A stretch of DNA of 64,000 nucleotides from Annulohypoxylon bovei var. microspora (lineage: Eukaryota > Ascomycota > Sordariomycetes > Xylariales > Hypoxylaceae), in NCBI GenBank assembly GCA_022836615.1, contig MU405345.1, positions 45,034 to 109,033 on the forward strand, given 5' to 3'. This document shows positions 10,478 through 22,505 of the stretch, one piece after another (within the stretch, counting starts at the first letter, position 1; each line of letters opens with the position of its first letter). The position numbers and the translations under genes are program-made. The notes under the pieces are model-generated. The model saw only the letters and a list, made by a program, of their open reading frames with translations, was not told where the DNA came from and ran no database searches.

Positions 10478-13377
10478 ATGACTGGACGACGTGATTTCTT
10501 AAGTCAGCCGGCGCCAGAGAACTACGTCGCCGGTTTAGGACGTGGTGCCACAGGCTTTACTACGCGCTCAGATTTGGGACCGGCTAGAGAAGGACCCTCT
10601 GAAGACCAGATCAAGGAAGCTCTTGCGAAACGAGCAGCGCAACTAGGATTCGGCGATGCGGCGGCACCAAGCAAGAAAGATGAGGAGGATGACAACGAAG
10701 ATCGATACCAGGACCCGGACAATGAAGTCGGTCTCTTCGCCGGCGGAGTCTACGACAAAGATGACGACGAGGCCGACCGGATATACCGACAGATAGATGA
10801 GAAGATGGACAAGCGGCGGAGAGCCAGAAGGTTAGTTCATCCTCTTTAAGTCCCCCTTTGCCCCTAGCTAGTTCATAGTTCATCCCGAAGTTAGTTTGAA
10901 CAGATTACCGACGATTGTTTCACACGAATAGGGAAGCCCGCGAAAAAGCAGAACAAGAAGAATACGAACGCAAGAACCCCAAGATCCAACAGCAGTTCGC
11001 CGACCTGAAGAGAGGACTAGAAGGCGTCTCCGAAGAAGAATGGGCGGCGCTGCCCGAAGTCGGAGATCTCACGGGAAAGAATAGACGAAACAAACAAGCT
11101 AGACAAGAGCGCTTCTACGCCGTCCCGGATAGCGTATTGGCCGCTGCTGGAAGCGCTGGCGAGCTTGGGAGCACCGTGATGGACGACGGCGGAGCATCGA
11201 CAACGGGTGGCTCGGGTGGTTCGAATGCACAAGATGGGACGATGACGAACTTCGCCAAAATCGGACAAGCCAGAGACAAGGTTCTTCAAGTCAGACTCGA
11301 TCAAGCTTCGCAAAACGGAAGCGCTACATCAGGAAGTGCTACAAGCGTCGACCCTAAAGGCTACCTAACCAGTCTTGCGAAATCCCAACTCCCAGACAGC
11401 GCGGCTCAAGTAGGTGATATCAACAGAGTTAGAGAACTGCTCGAATCTGTCACCAAAACCAACCCGGTCAATGGGCCTGGTTGGGTAGCTGCAGCTCGTG
11501 TCGAGGAACTTGCCGGTAAGATCGTAACGGCTCGAAATCTCATAGCGCGAGGCTGCGAACATTGTCCTAAGAACGAAGATGTCTGGCTCGAAAATATCCG
11601 ACTTAACGAGGGACGTAACGCTAAGGTCATCGCTGCGCAAGCGATTCAAAAGAACAATCGCTCTGTGCGGCTGTGGATTGAAGCTATGAAGTTAGAAGAC
11701 GACTCCAGATCCAAGAAGCGAGTTATACGACATGCTTTAGATCATATCCCGGGATCAGAAGCGCTATGGAAAGAAGCAGTTAATCTAGAGGAAGAGCCAG
11801 ATGATGCCAGGCTACTCTTAGCTAAGGCCACAGAACTTATTCCGTTGTCGGTGGACCTATGGTTAGCTTTGGCCAGACTCGAGACACCGGAGAATGCGCA
11901 GAAAGTGCTAAACAAGGCACGTAAACACTGTCCTACCTCCTACGAGATTTGGATAGCAGCTGCGCGATTACAGGAGCAGCTCGGCCAAGGAGAAAAGGTC
12001 AATGTTATGAAGCGTGCCGCTCAGGTTCTTGTCAAAGAATCTGCGATGCCAAAGCGGGAGCAATGGATATCAGAGGCAGAAAAGTGCGAACAAGAAGGCG
12101 CTATAATCACTTGCGGTGCTATCATCCGGGAAACCCTTGGCTATGGCCTTGATGAGGACGACGACCGCAAAGATACTTGGCTAGACGACGCTCGCGATTG
12201 TACCAATCGCGGTATGTACGAAACAGCTCGGGCGATATACGCATATGCCCTTCGAGTATTCCCTACGAGTAAGACGACATGGCTGGCAGCTGCAGATCTT
12301 GAGCGGACTCATGGTTCAAAGGAAGACCTATGGCAAGTTCTAGAAAAGGCCGTCAACGCCGTACCTCGTAGCGAAGTCCTGTGGATGATGCTCGCAAAGG
12401 AGAAGTGGCAAGCTGGAGAGATCGACAACGCACGGCGTGTTTTGGCGAGAGCGTTCAAGCAGAATCCGAACAACGAAGATATTTGGCTAGCAGCCGTGAA
12501 GCTCGAGGCCGAGAATGGTCAGATCGACCAGGCACGAGGTCTTCTAAAGACAGCTCGCCAAGAGGCCCCGACTGATCGTGTCTGGATGAAGAGCGCCGTG
12601 TTTGAGCGACAGCTGGATGATCTTGATGCATCACTAGACCTTGTCCAGCAAGCTCTCAACCTCTTCCCCACCTCCGCTAAGCTTTGGATGATGAAAGGCC
12701 AGATTTACGAAGACCTGAACAAGCCGCTACAGGCCCGCGAGGCCTATAGCACAGGGGTCAAGGCGGTGCCAAAATCCGTACCCCTCTGGCTCCTCTATAG
12801 CCGCCTGGAGGAGAAGCTCGGGCAGCTCCCCAAAGCCCGGTCCGTCCTCGACCGCGCGCGCCTCGCCGTGCCCAAGTCAGCCGAGCTGTGGTGCGAGTCC
12901 ATCCGGGTGGAGCGGCGGGCGCAGAACACGAAGCAGGCCGAGTCGCTCATGGAGCGGGCGCTCCGCGACGTGCCGAAGCCGGAGCAGGGCGTGCTCTGGA
13001 GCGAGAAGATCTGGCACCTGACGACGCGGCCGCAGCGCAAGCCCCGCGCGCTCGAGGCCATCAAGGAGGTCGACAACGACCCGTCGCTCCTGACGGCGGT
13101 GGCGCGCATCTTCTGGGGCGAGCGCAGGCTCGAGAAGGCCCAGAACTGGTTCGAGAAGGCGTTGGTCAGAGATCCGGACCTCGGCGACAGCTGGGCCTGG
13201 TACTACAAGTTTCTGCTCGAGCACGGGACCGAGGAGAAGAGGGAGGAGGTTATTAGTAAGTGTGTCGGCGTAGAGCCCCGGCATGGCGAGACTTGGCAGG
13301 CGATTGCGAAGGATCCGAGGAATGCGCGGAGGGGTGTCGAGGAGGTGCTGAAGCTTGTGGCCGCGGAGTTGCATTAG
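10478..13377 (+). CDS. prp1: pre-mRNA splicing factor Prp1/Prp6 (U5 snRNP HAT-repeat protein)
   Basis: Bridges U5 and U4/U6 in the tri-snRNP during spliceosome assembly. Exons 10478-10830 and 10932-13377 are joined across a 101-nt intron (AG|G junction), giving 932 residues against 906 in fission yeast Prp1 and 941 in human PRPF6. The N-terminal PRP1_N region is plain: PENYVAGLGRGATGFTTRSDLGPA, then DPDNEVGLFAGG, then DDDEADRIYRQIDEKMDKRRRARR. The remainder is a long array of HAT/TPR-like repeats with the recurring pattern W-x-x-A-x-x-E and P-x-x-x-x-x-W from about residue 270 to the C-terminus. The start at 10478 has a good context (ACCATGA). Codon use turns sharply GC-rich from about 12780 to the stop, which produces long antisense frames that are not genes. 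Confidence 0.95.
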
Positions 13378-13809
13378 CTATATTAAGAGAAGGGGACTCT
13401 GATGAGGAGATGCCCTCAAGTGCGTAAGGGAATTATGTTAACGAAGTTAATTGATGATATTCTTACTACTCTGTTAGCCCCACCTGTTCATTGCTTTGAC
13501 ATCGTGTTGAGCTACCTCTTTATAAAGATATAACACTCGGAAAGGTGAAGATGTCATGTCTCTACTTATGTTGGTCCTAAATTATCGGCATTGACACAGA
13601 GGCAAGAGTTGATATAGGTAAAAATAGAAAATAATATGGATATCTATGCTTTAATAAGTACCTCCCTATTTACCAAACGTCCCAACCATGCGATTTCATT
13701 TTATGTTCGTATCATCATTACCACACCTCAGCTCGTCTCGTATCTCAAAGGTCCGGGCCAAGCTTTAAGGTCTATCTAGTCCCTTCATCTCATGCACCAA
13801 ACCAAGCCA
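13378..13809. other. intergenic between convergent 3' ends
   Basis: 432 bp of AT-leaning DNA between the prp1 stop and the stop of the minus-strand unknown gene. Only 3' UTR sequence is expected; nothing else seen. Confidence 0.6.
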
Positions 13810-15652
13810 TCACCCAAAATAAAGGGATATAGGCAAGTGATGGTAGAGCTGATAATCGAACTCCTGGCTCCACTCCAGCACGAACATCTTCGTCAGCGCC
13901 ACCACGCCCTGGGCGTCGAGCTCCTCTATACCCCCCACGTCGTCGCGCCTCCAGAAGAAGACCTCGTCGAGGCGCGCGAGGTCCCAGTCGCCGCCGACGT
14001 AGACGGCGGCCACGTCGGCGACGACGCGCACCGCGTCGCCGGAGTTGCCGCGGCCGGCCAGCACCGCGCTCGACCCCATGTCCGCCATGTTGCTGCGCAC
14101 GAACGCCGCGTCCCAGCCGCGCGCGCGGAACACGTCCGGGCGCCCCTCGACCGTCGCTTTCACGATCGACGCTAGCTGCGCCCGGTGCCGGTCCATGACC
14201 GGCTTCCCGAACGCGAGGAGCACGTCCCGCAGCCCCCGGTGCATGCTCCACGATAGCGAACTCCACGGCAGGCAGTCCAGCGCGTGCCGCAGCACGTCCC
14301 GCTCGCGCGCCGGCACCAGCATGCGCACCGTCAGCCGCCCGTCCTCCTTGCCCGGCAGGTCCAGCGCCACGTCCCCGTCGCCGTCCTCACCCCCAGTCCC
14401 CGTAAACCCCCTCTCGGGGCGGCTGAAGGCGGGCGCGGGCTCGGGCAGCGCCCTGGCGGACAGGTAGTCGACCTCGAAGGCGCGGCCGCCCATCATGTTG
14501 TAGAGGTGGCGGCCGGAGTGGGCGCCCTGGAAGCCGTTGGCGAGGTGCTCGAGGCGGTAGTCGCCGGCGGGCTTGCGGCCGCAGAAGCCGACGGCGAAGG
14601 AGGAGGAGGGCGAGGACACGACGCCGGAGACGACCTGGCCGCACCGGCCGACGCGCTGCGCGAAGGCGCGCGGGAGCACCTCCGTGCTCCCGATGCTGTC
14701 GTGCGCCGCGAACTTGACGATGGCTTCTTGGCCGATGGGCCAGGTTATGTCTGTGACGGGGTTAGGTTGGGTAGTTACGAAGGTGAGGTCTGGGGTGTGG
14801 GTTTGGAAAGGGGTGGGATTTGAAGAGCTTAACCAGCCTGTCTTTAAGAAAGGGGACTTTGGTCTAGGTAAGAAGCTCTACAGAGGTATCTAGTTGTAGG
14901 AAAAGGAGGTAAGCACTCACACCACTGTCCACAATACGACGCATACCCCGCCCGGAACCCCGTAGCATCGCTGTACTGGAACACGGGGCGGCCATTCGTC
15001 ACAACCAGCATCGTAATCAGCGTCGTCCGCGAGATCACGATACACGCATACTCCTGGTGCCTCTTCAGCGACCTGCGCTCCAGCTGCGACCAACTCGCGC
15101 TGCGGCCCACATCCAGCACCTCGCCGACCGCACTACCACCACTCCCCGTGCTGCCCGCGCTCTTCGGGGGCGTCACCTCCACCACCCCCACCCCTCCCTT
15201 CTCAGCCTCTCCGCCATCAAGAGCGCCGGGCATCAGCACAGGCGCCTCGTGGTTGAACATGGCGAGGACGATAGACCACCCCGCCTTGCCGGCCCTGCCG
15301 ACGGGGATGCGCGTGATGTGGACGGCGTCGACGCCGCAGAAGCCGTCGGCCATGCGGGCGGCGATCACGGGGCCCAGCGGCGGCGGCTTCGCGATCCGCC
15401 ACCACGGGAACCGCTGCTGCCGCTGGAACCATATCCCCAGGTACTCCGCCGTGCGGTTGGCGTGGTACGGGTCCAGCTGGTCGTTTATGGCGCTCGCCTT
15501 GGGGCTTTGTGTTAGCGCTGTTGTGCCAGGGCGGTGATGATGAGGTAATATGCGTGATATGGTCAGTGTCTTACTTGCGATATTAAGCCGCCGAGACCGA
15601 CGGCCGTAGCGCCGAAGGACAGCCACGCTGCGGCTAGGTTCGCCTGATCCAT
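13810..15652 (-). CDS. conserved fungal protein of unknown function
   Basis: Three exons (15652-15575, 15497-14921, 14837-13810) give 560 residues. The first intron is 77 nt (GTAAGA donor, CTAAC branch), the second 83 nt (GTGAGT donor, ACAG acceptor), and phases match at both. The short first exon encodes a hydrophobic start (AAAWLSFGATAVGLGGLISQ) that could be a membrane anchor. Distinctive stretches include YHANRTAEYLGIWF, WWRIAKPPPLGPVI, CIVISRTTLITMLVVTNGR, YASYCGQW, LPWSSLSWSMHRGLRDVL and the C-terminal FVLEWSQEFDYQLYHHLP. I recall similar stretches in uncharacterised proteins of other filamentous fungi but no assigned function. The coding region is strongly GC-rich, unlike the flanks. 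An enzyme role is possible but nothing proves it. Confidence 0.75.
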
Positions 15653-17432
15653 TCCGAAGGGCTGGGGGGATAGATGTGTCAGCGGACTATGTGTGTACGT
15701 AAGGTACGTAAGGTACGTATAATATCATATATTATATAATAGTACAGTGATCAGACGGTCACATATGATATGAAAAAAAGGAAGTGCGTTTCACAAGAAG
15801 ATGAGATGTATGTATATATGACTAGCGAAGAAATTAAACTGACCACTCTCAGCCGCTCTAATAACTTCCGAAGCAGTCTTAATATAGGGACTTTGTATAA
15901 TATAGAGGGGGCTATGTTATTATTCATGGTTTTCGTTTTATTACACTCCTAAGCCTCTGCGGGGGAGATGACCTTTCAGCTCGACAGCCGCGCGTTGACT
16001 GGACGCGAGAGTGTGCCTATTCCACTGGAGGTTCTCGTCTGTGACCTATCGAGGCTAACCGCATGCACGCTCGTGGCAAAGCGCGGCCCGTAAATGCGGG
16101 CGGCTAGGATATCTTCATGCGATGGCATGCCCTGCTATGTACGCGAGCTATGGTTCTTGTTCAAAGCTGAGAGGAAATCGTCTGGAGGATCGACAATCTC
16201 GTGTTTCGTTTAATACACTATTCGTCTCATCACAGATGGCAGCTTTTGCGCCACATGGCCCTGGGGGTCGTCAATTCTGGTTATCGAGATATGTCGTGAA
16301 ACATATCACGGACCAAAAAGCTAGGAGGAGGTGGGTGAGCTGTTACGGATGGGGAATAGCTGGGTGGATGCTCCGCCTATAGGGCTTATGATTCCAGGAC
16401 GATGTAACCCTATGTTTAGGACTTTGTAGAGGTATAATACATACGTAAATTCAGCCCCCAATTTCCTCTCACGCGATACAATCCGAGTCCAGCCGCCCTC
16501 TACTATCGGCCGAAAAGGATAACTGCTTGAGTTTTGATGCAGAAAATCGACGGAAGGTATCTCGTCTCCATCGCAAGGGGCGGTAGTGTGAATTAAAGAA
16601 GTGTAGAACGGCCAGTAAACGGAATATAGTATTCACATTCGTAAGACAACTAATGTCATATCAATGAAGACTTACTTACTTCCAAGGGTGTCTTTTCGAT
16701 ATCTCCCTGTTTTTTAATCCCAGTGGGGGAGTTGATGTATAATCAACATCGAGTTTGCAATGTCCCCTCCCGGATTACTTCAAGATCACCAAATCCCTCA
16801 ACAAGAACACGGGCAAGTTTAATGCCACTGTCTGCCAGTATTAGCAGGCCTTTCATTATATTAGAAGGTTTCTTCTACAGTATCTTTCATAACCCGTAAC
16901 AATTACAGATGCGGACCCCGTTCCTGTCTGGGTATCTGGTCGAGAACAATACTAGTAGTGGTACTGTTGCCGCCCTCTGTCTAATGCCATATTCGTAAAA
17001 TTAGAAAAAACCAAAGTCCCCTCCGTCCCATTCTTGTGTCGAAAGGATGAAAAGGGGGGGAAACAATAAACCTCTCAATCGGAGGTCTTAATTTCTGGGG
17101 TATTTCTTTTGTACGTCCATCCTATGCAATGTGTATTTTACTCGGTACCTCTTGGTACCGTGTGCCCTTATGCTGTTGAAGTTGAAATCTTCAGAACCAT
17201 TCTTTTCGGACTTCGAGAATATCAAATAACACCTGGAAAAAAAGGGCAAACAAGTTCATGTAATCCCATAACTGGGATCTGAGGCTTCAGCCTTGAAATT
17301 TGCCCTTGCTCGAAAATCCAACGCCTAGCTCCTGCTTTATGCCATGCCATACCCGCTCCATATACAGAATCATGTAAAAGGTACAAATAAAAGGTTTTGG
17401 TTTGTGGGCTGGTGTGGCCCATGTCGTGGATA
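15653..17432. other. intergenic, 1.8 kb
   Basis: Upstream of the unknown minus-strand gene and downstream of vac7. Contains a small direct repeat of GTAAGGTACGTAAGGTACGT type near 15698-15718 and scattered short ORFs without protein character. No gene supported. Confidence 0.55.
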
Positions 17433-20258
17433 CTACTGTATCGCAATTTCGGTCTCGTTCGGTCGGAGGGATGGGTTGTTCGCAGAATTCGGCTTCACAA
17501 CTGTCTTGCCTGAAATCGCCACATTTCTAATCCTCTGACTAAGAGGTAGTGAGTATTTCAGAACCCCTTTGACAATTAAAGTGAATTCGTCTGAAATAAT
17601 GCGTTCCCATCGCTCGCTACCACTATCGGTGCCATTTCCGGGTCGGCTTAGACGTAGCGATCCTGTAGAGGTGGATATGCTTCCTTGGAATAATGACCCT
17701 TCGTAAGTCAAGGGACTGTCGAATACGACGACGTTTCCGAGGCGCATATTCGGCGAACTATCTTCGGGAGGCGGATCGCTATTGTCGCGGTCACCCGGCA
17801 GTCTGACGACCGGCGGGTCGTTCTTAGGGTCATCTAGAGTGCCAAATTCATCTCCGCTAGGATGCCGCCACCATTCTGAATCGGTACCAGCGTGCGGAGA
17901 TTTGGCGAATATCTCCAAGTCGGCGGTATCTATCATGACGACGACAACATTAGGATTGTGCGCTTTCACGGTAATGTCCATCATCAGTTCCTGCTCGCTG
18001 GCCAGGACGTTGCCAATCTTGACAAGTTCGATATCAGTGAGCGGTTGAGAAGTTGCGAACATAAATCCGAGCGCTCCCGTGAGAACAACCAGTAACATTA
18101 CAGTAAGAACCAAGCAACTAGCAAAGCGGTTAAGGAACGAAGGTTGTTGCTGATACGTTTGTGACTCGAGGTTTCTCGAGTGAGGGTTCCGTCGGCTTCG
18201 GGTAGATCTGATAGATCGAGTCGCACCAGTCAGAAGAGGCGTTCTCTCATCATCCGCACCCGTCGTCGTATCGTCCATGTCGTAAGTACCCGGTAGCGTC
18301 ATCTGTCGTTTATTAGATGCCCATCCTCGACTTGTATTGAATCTCGGACTTGGTGGGTTAGATGATTGTCTCGAATTATTATTCGAGAATTTCGACTTGG
18401 CCGCATTAGGAAAGGGAGATTCATTGTCAAATAGTGAGAGGTGGTTGTTGCCATTGTTCCGACCCCAGCGGCCGGGGTGGTGGTGGCGGCCGGTCCCTCT
18501 CGCAGATCCAACATTACTTCGGCCTGTACCTCGGCCATCGTCGTCTCCGAGAGGAGCATCCGTTCCGCTGTTTGTGTAAGTATTCACAAATTTCATGTTC
18601 TTCTTCACAGGGATAGCAGGGGGGCCGGTTTCCAGCATGCCTCCTAGCGATCGCATGCCATTCCGATCGACCTGACTGGCCATGGAAGTTGCACTTGGTG
18701 TGCGCGAGTGATGATAGCGACGGGGGCGTTCGCCTATGTCTGGCGGGTTAGAATCGTACACGAACGTCTCGTCCGAATCTGAAGAGTTAGCCTCTTCGAC
18801 CGCGCTGGCAACTTTAGCCTCGAAGATATCTGCTTTTGAAGAAGCTGGATGTGATCCACAAATTAGTATATTGCTCAACTGACTGGTTACGCTCGAAAGC
18901 CAACCATCGTTCATTGTTGGGTGGTGATATGTATGATACTTTTCGTGATACTTTTCGTGACTATAGCGAAAAGTATTGAAATAAGATTGGAAAGACGATC
19001 CTTGATCGTATATTGTTTGTGGATAGTAGGGTAATGCTGTTGGGACAGTTTGATACGACAGAACATGTCGTAGCTTATATGCTGGATCTTGATCAGGGGG
19101 CTCACCATTGCCCGAAGCAACAGAAGCAGGTTTTCTCGTATGCTTCTTCTTATCCTTCTTTGGTTTTATAGTCTCCGAACTTGGTTTCGTTCGAAGACTT
19201 CCATTTCCCGCCTGACCTCTCGTACTGGGGGCTAAAGAAATCCCCGGGAGGTTACTGATCTCCTCCGTCTCAACGGTCATGTTCCTCGAGGAACTCTCGG
19301 CAGAAGTCGGACCCTTACCGCCAAACTTGAGCGCGGTGCTCGACTGTCTGCTGTGAAGGGAGGGCGTGGCTGTGGTACTCGTCCTTCTTGGGTTCGTCTT
19401 CGCGTTCCCACCCTCGCTACCACTCTCACTATTTGTGACATGCTGACTAGACCCGGCCTTCTTGACCGTGTTCCCAGAACTCTTAGCTTGCGGGGACGAC
19501 TGGGCCGCGGCAGTCTCGGCAAGTTTCTCAATAGCGATGTCTATTCCAGGGCGCGGGGTATTCGGCTGGCTAACTTCTTGGACGGTTTCCAGAGTTGAGG
19601 ACCCATTGCTTGGCCCACGAGCCGGAGTCCTCATACCAGAAGACAGTTGTGAGTCCTCCGTCTCGTTCTCGGAGGCAGACTGGGAGGCAGATTCCAGGCT
19701 AGGTGAAGGTGTCGCTCGTCGAACATTTATGGCGGATGTCTCTTGTTCGTTCTTCGACGACGATTCTACTCCTGCAGGCCGACCAATATTAGGGGGTGGG
19801 GATCTCAGCCGAGGAGATATAGGCCATCGAGGTGCGTCCTTCGACAACTCGGATGCAACGGTAGCTTTCTGCGGAACAGGAGCTCTCAATACAGTTGCCG
19901 GGGTTGATGGGGGAGGAAGCGATGGCGTAGTAGCGGAAGAAAGTTGTTGTCGTGGGGTCGTAGAAGGTGTATGAACGTTAGACCTAGGTCTAGAGGGACT
20001 GGGATTCTGAAGACTACTCTTGCGCGACCTAGCTGCAGGTGACGAGGTAGAGGCACGACTTGTTCTTCCTGTGTTAGCGGAAGGACGTGTTGGTGACGGA
20101 TCTCTTGACTGTATTGGGGATGCAGTAAGAGAAGTAGATGTCGAAGTCCATTTGGATTGTTGGGAGTCAATGTGTGCACTTGAAGTGGCTGATGTGTCGT
20201 TGTCAGCGGAGTTCAAGCTGGACAGGCTGGTGTCCATAGCAATAGGAGTGTTTGCCAT
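17433..20258 (-). CDS. vac7: Vac7-like vacuolar segregation protein
   Basis: A single-exon gene of 941 residues starting at ATG 20258. Vac7 sits in the vacuole membrane and activates the Fab1 PI3P 5-kinase complex that makes PI(3,5)P2, controlling vacuole size and inheritance. The first ~650 residues are low-complexity Ser/Thr/Pro-rich, with basic patches such as KPKKDKKKHTRKP. The recognisable part starts around GTYDMDD...DERTPLLTG. It continues with one transmembrane segment at about residues 712-735 (CLVLTVMLLVVLTGALGFMF). A C-terminal domain of about 200 residues follows, with LVKIGNVLASEQELMMDITVKAHNPN, the LEA-2-like fold conserved in Vac7. The order of disordered cytosolic tail, single TM and lumenal domain matches the family. 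Its upstream side is a long gene-poor region. Confidence 0.85.
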   Translation of the reverse strand: MANTPIAMDTSLSSLNSADNDTSATSSAHIDSQQSKWTSTSTSLTASPIQSRDPSPTRPSANTGRTSRASTSSPAARSRKSSLQNPSPSRPRSNVHTPSTTPRQQLSSATTPSLPPPSTPATVLRAPVPQKATVASELSKDAPRWPISPRLRSPPPNIGRPAGVESSSKNEQETSAINVRRATPSPSLESASQSASENETEDSQLSSGMRTPARGPSNGSSTLETVQEVSQPNTPRPGIDIAIEKLAETAAAQSSPQAKSSGNTVKKAGSSQHVTNSESGSEGGNAKTNPRRTSTTATPSLHSRQSSTALKFGGKGPTSAESSSRNMTVETEEISNLPGISLAPSTRGQAGNGSLRTKPSSETIKPKKDKKKHTRKPASVASGNGEPPDQDPAYKLRHVLSYQTVPTALPYYPQTIYDQGSSFQSYFNTFRYSHEKYHEKYHTYHHPTMNDGWLSSVTSQLSNILICGSHPASSKADIFEAKVASAVEEANSSDSDETFVYDSNPPDIGERPRRYHHSRTPSATSMASQVDRNGMRSLGGMLETGPPAIPVKKNMKFVNTYTNSGTDAPLGDDDGRGTGRSNVGSARGTGRHHHPGRWGRNNGNNHLSLFDNESPFPNAAKSKFSNNNSRQSSNPPSPRFNTSRGWASNKRQMTLPGTYDMDDTTTGADDERTPLLTGATRSIRSTRSRRNPHSRNLESQTYQQQPSFLNRFASCLVLTVMLLVVLTGALGFMFATSQPLTDIELVKIGNVLASEQELMMDITVKAHNPNVVVVMIDTADLEIFAKSPHAGTDSEWWRHPSGDEFGTLDDPKNDPPVVRLPGDRDNSDPPPEDSSPNMRLGNVVVFDSPLTYEGSLFQGSISTSTGSLRLSRPGNGTDSGSERWERIISDEFTLIVKGVLKYSLPLSQRIRNVAISGKTVVKPNSANNPSLRPNETEIAIQ

Positions 20259-22505
20259 ATTGCTTGCTGGTTGGCTGGTTCTCGTGGAAGATTATCGGAG
20301 CCGGCGCAAACAATGGAACCACGTCTACTGCGGGCATGCCACGAAATACCAGAAATGGGATTAGCTCGGAAGTATAACGGCTGTGCTTCGAAGGAGGTTG
20401 ATCATCGTGATGTGGCAGCAGTTTCGCATGCGACTCGCTTCCACACTGGATAAATTAACTGTAAGTCCAAGGTGTTAAGGTTGTACAGATGAGTCTATCC
20501 CCCACAGTCGAATGAACCGGTATGCTTTGTGTGATGAATTCCCAGTTTGAACCCTGATGCGCGGATTGACGAATAAAGTCTGGGGACGTGTTGTCTGAGT
20601 GGTTTGGTCGGGATGCAAAAGTCTGCAAACGCGGGATTGGACGCGGAGACCAGAGACTAAAATGTGTAAATGACACAATCGTGTGGAGAGTTGCGGGTGT
20701 AGTTTAAGGTGTACTGCAGATGCAGAAATGAGGGATGGAGGGGGTTCCAGTGACTGTGCGTATGAGTGTATGTAGTAATAAGTGAGAATTGATGGTACAA
20801 TATCAGAAAAAAGAAGGGCCAGCCGAAAATCAATCTTCGGATGATAGTGGTTTGGGAAAAAATGAGGCGTGAATGAGGAACAGATTGATTTGTTGATGAG
20901 GAAACACGGGGAGTCGAAATGTATTGGATGTTCGACTTTCTTTGGATTTTTTTACTTCTAAGGTTGAAGGTTAATGATGTATTGCACTTGTATTTTTACA
21001 GTGGGTCTTGGATACAAATAGGTACATGCATACGAATTAATGGGTCAATCTACCACTGTACCTAGGTACAATACCCTTGCGAAGGCACACTGTCGCACCC
21101 CAGTTGCAACCCTAGGAAGGTACAAATTGTGCCTAGATTATTCCATTTACTTATGTACTTTTATGCATATCTGCCTACATACAGTACATAAATCGTGTTG
21201 AATAAATACCGATCAAACATCAAGAAACATGAAATCTATATTGTGGCAAAGGACAGACACATCATAGATGCATTAGACATGTTAACGTTACCCTTTAAAA
21301 TCGCCATTTGACACTACCTGTTTAATACCAATTCTAGTGCAATGCAGTGGTGACTGGTGTATTGAACTACTATTCCGAGAACCAGGTGAAAAAAATAAAA
21401 TTTTCGAAGGAATGGAGGGAAAAGACAACTCATAGGCATTAGGCATACCTTGTACATATCGTTTCCCCTGCCCCGAACAGGTACCTATGAGGTAGGTTTG
21501 AGATTGCTAAGCCCAATTCGATATACCTATGAAAAGGCGTACATTTAGGAAACATGATCTCGGAGCCCCTACCTAGTCACTGAGGTGTCATTTTAAAAAA
21601 TAGGAATTCACTCCTATCCCATTTTACCGAATATTGGTACGGTTAGAAAATGTCATTTGTCAGGAGTTAGCCTCTAAGTGGAATTAAAGTGATTCCGGGG
21701 CTGCTGTGAAATTACATAATCTATAAATTCTACTCCAACAGCCTCGGACACATCACTACTAAAATATCCAAGAGCCGAGACAATAGTCAACCGAAAGGAT
21801 TCTGACCAAGTCGCCTGCTCGCTTCGCGTTACCGTAGTACCGTTCATATGTAGGTAGTAAGTCGGCACGAATCCCGAAGGAAGTGAGGGTTTTCAGGGAC
21901 TTACCATGCCCTGAAGCTAAACCGGCTGTAGTACAGTCTTACCAACCAATTCCCCAGAAATCTATTCTTAAGTGGGACTTTCGCCTTACAATCCGCCTAG
22001 GGTGGTTGATATGAGAGCGGTGACACGAGATGAATACATAATACAAGCCTAGGAGGTACATAACGTCCACCAATTCGATCCGACAGAACTTGCTAGTAGC
22101 ACTTGAAATGTTTGAATACATTTGCCACTATTACGACAACTCTAGAAAAACACTGGGAAATACGAGCTTCGAAACTTCATGACTTCAAGCTTCATACTTT
22201 TACACTAACGTTGTGTACCCATCCACAATGTATAGAGGTAAAATAGGTGTCTTGAGCCAATGATAATCCGCCAAAGGAGACGGGATAATACCTGAGTACT
22301 CTATGTACATGTATGTAGGTCTCAAGAATTGATGCGGCAATACATAATACATGTATATACCCAGACTCTTAGGTACGATAAACATTTGAAAGCCTCGGGA
22401 AGGAAAGGGATGTTCAGGAACACTCGTGCAACGTGCAAGTACCCGGCAAGATACTTAAAAACTCTCCAGCCGATACTTAAAGCTACTAGCAGATAAACTC
22501 CACCG
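20259..22505. other. gene-poor region, left part
   Basis: Upstream of vac7. No ORF with protein-like composition was found. It includes the expected vac7 promoter and leader, a 12-bp palindrome GTACCTAGGTAC at 21058-21069, and several short AT-rich tracts. A non-coding RNA cannot be excluded from sequence alone. Confidence 0.5.

Noticed and set aside
12877..13374. 165-residue minus-strand frame inside prp1
   Set aside because: Antisense shadow of the GC-rich end of the HAT-repeat array.
15057..15515. 152-residue plus-strand frame
   Set aside because: Antisense to exon 2 of the 560-residue gene; composition is low-complexity His/Arg/Pro.
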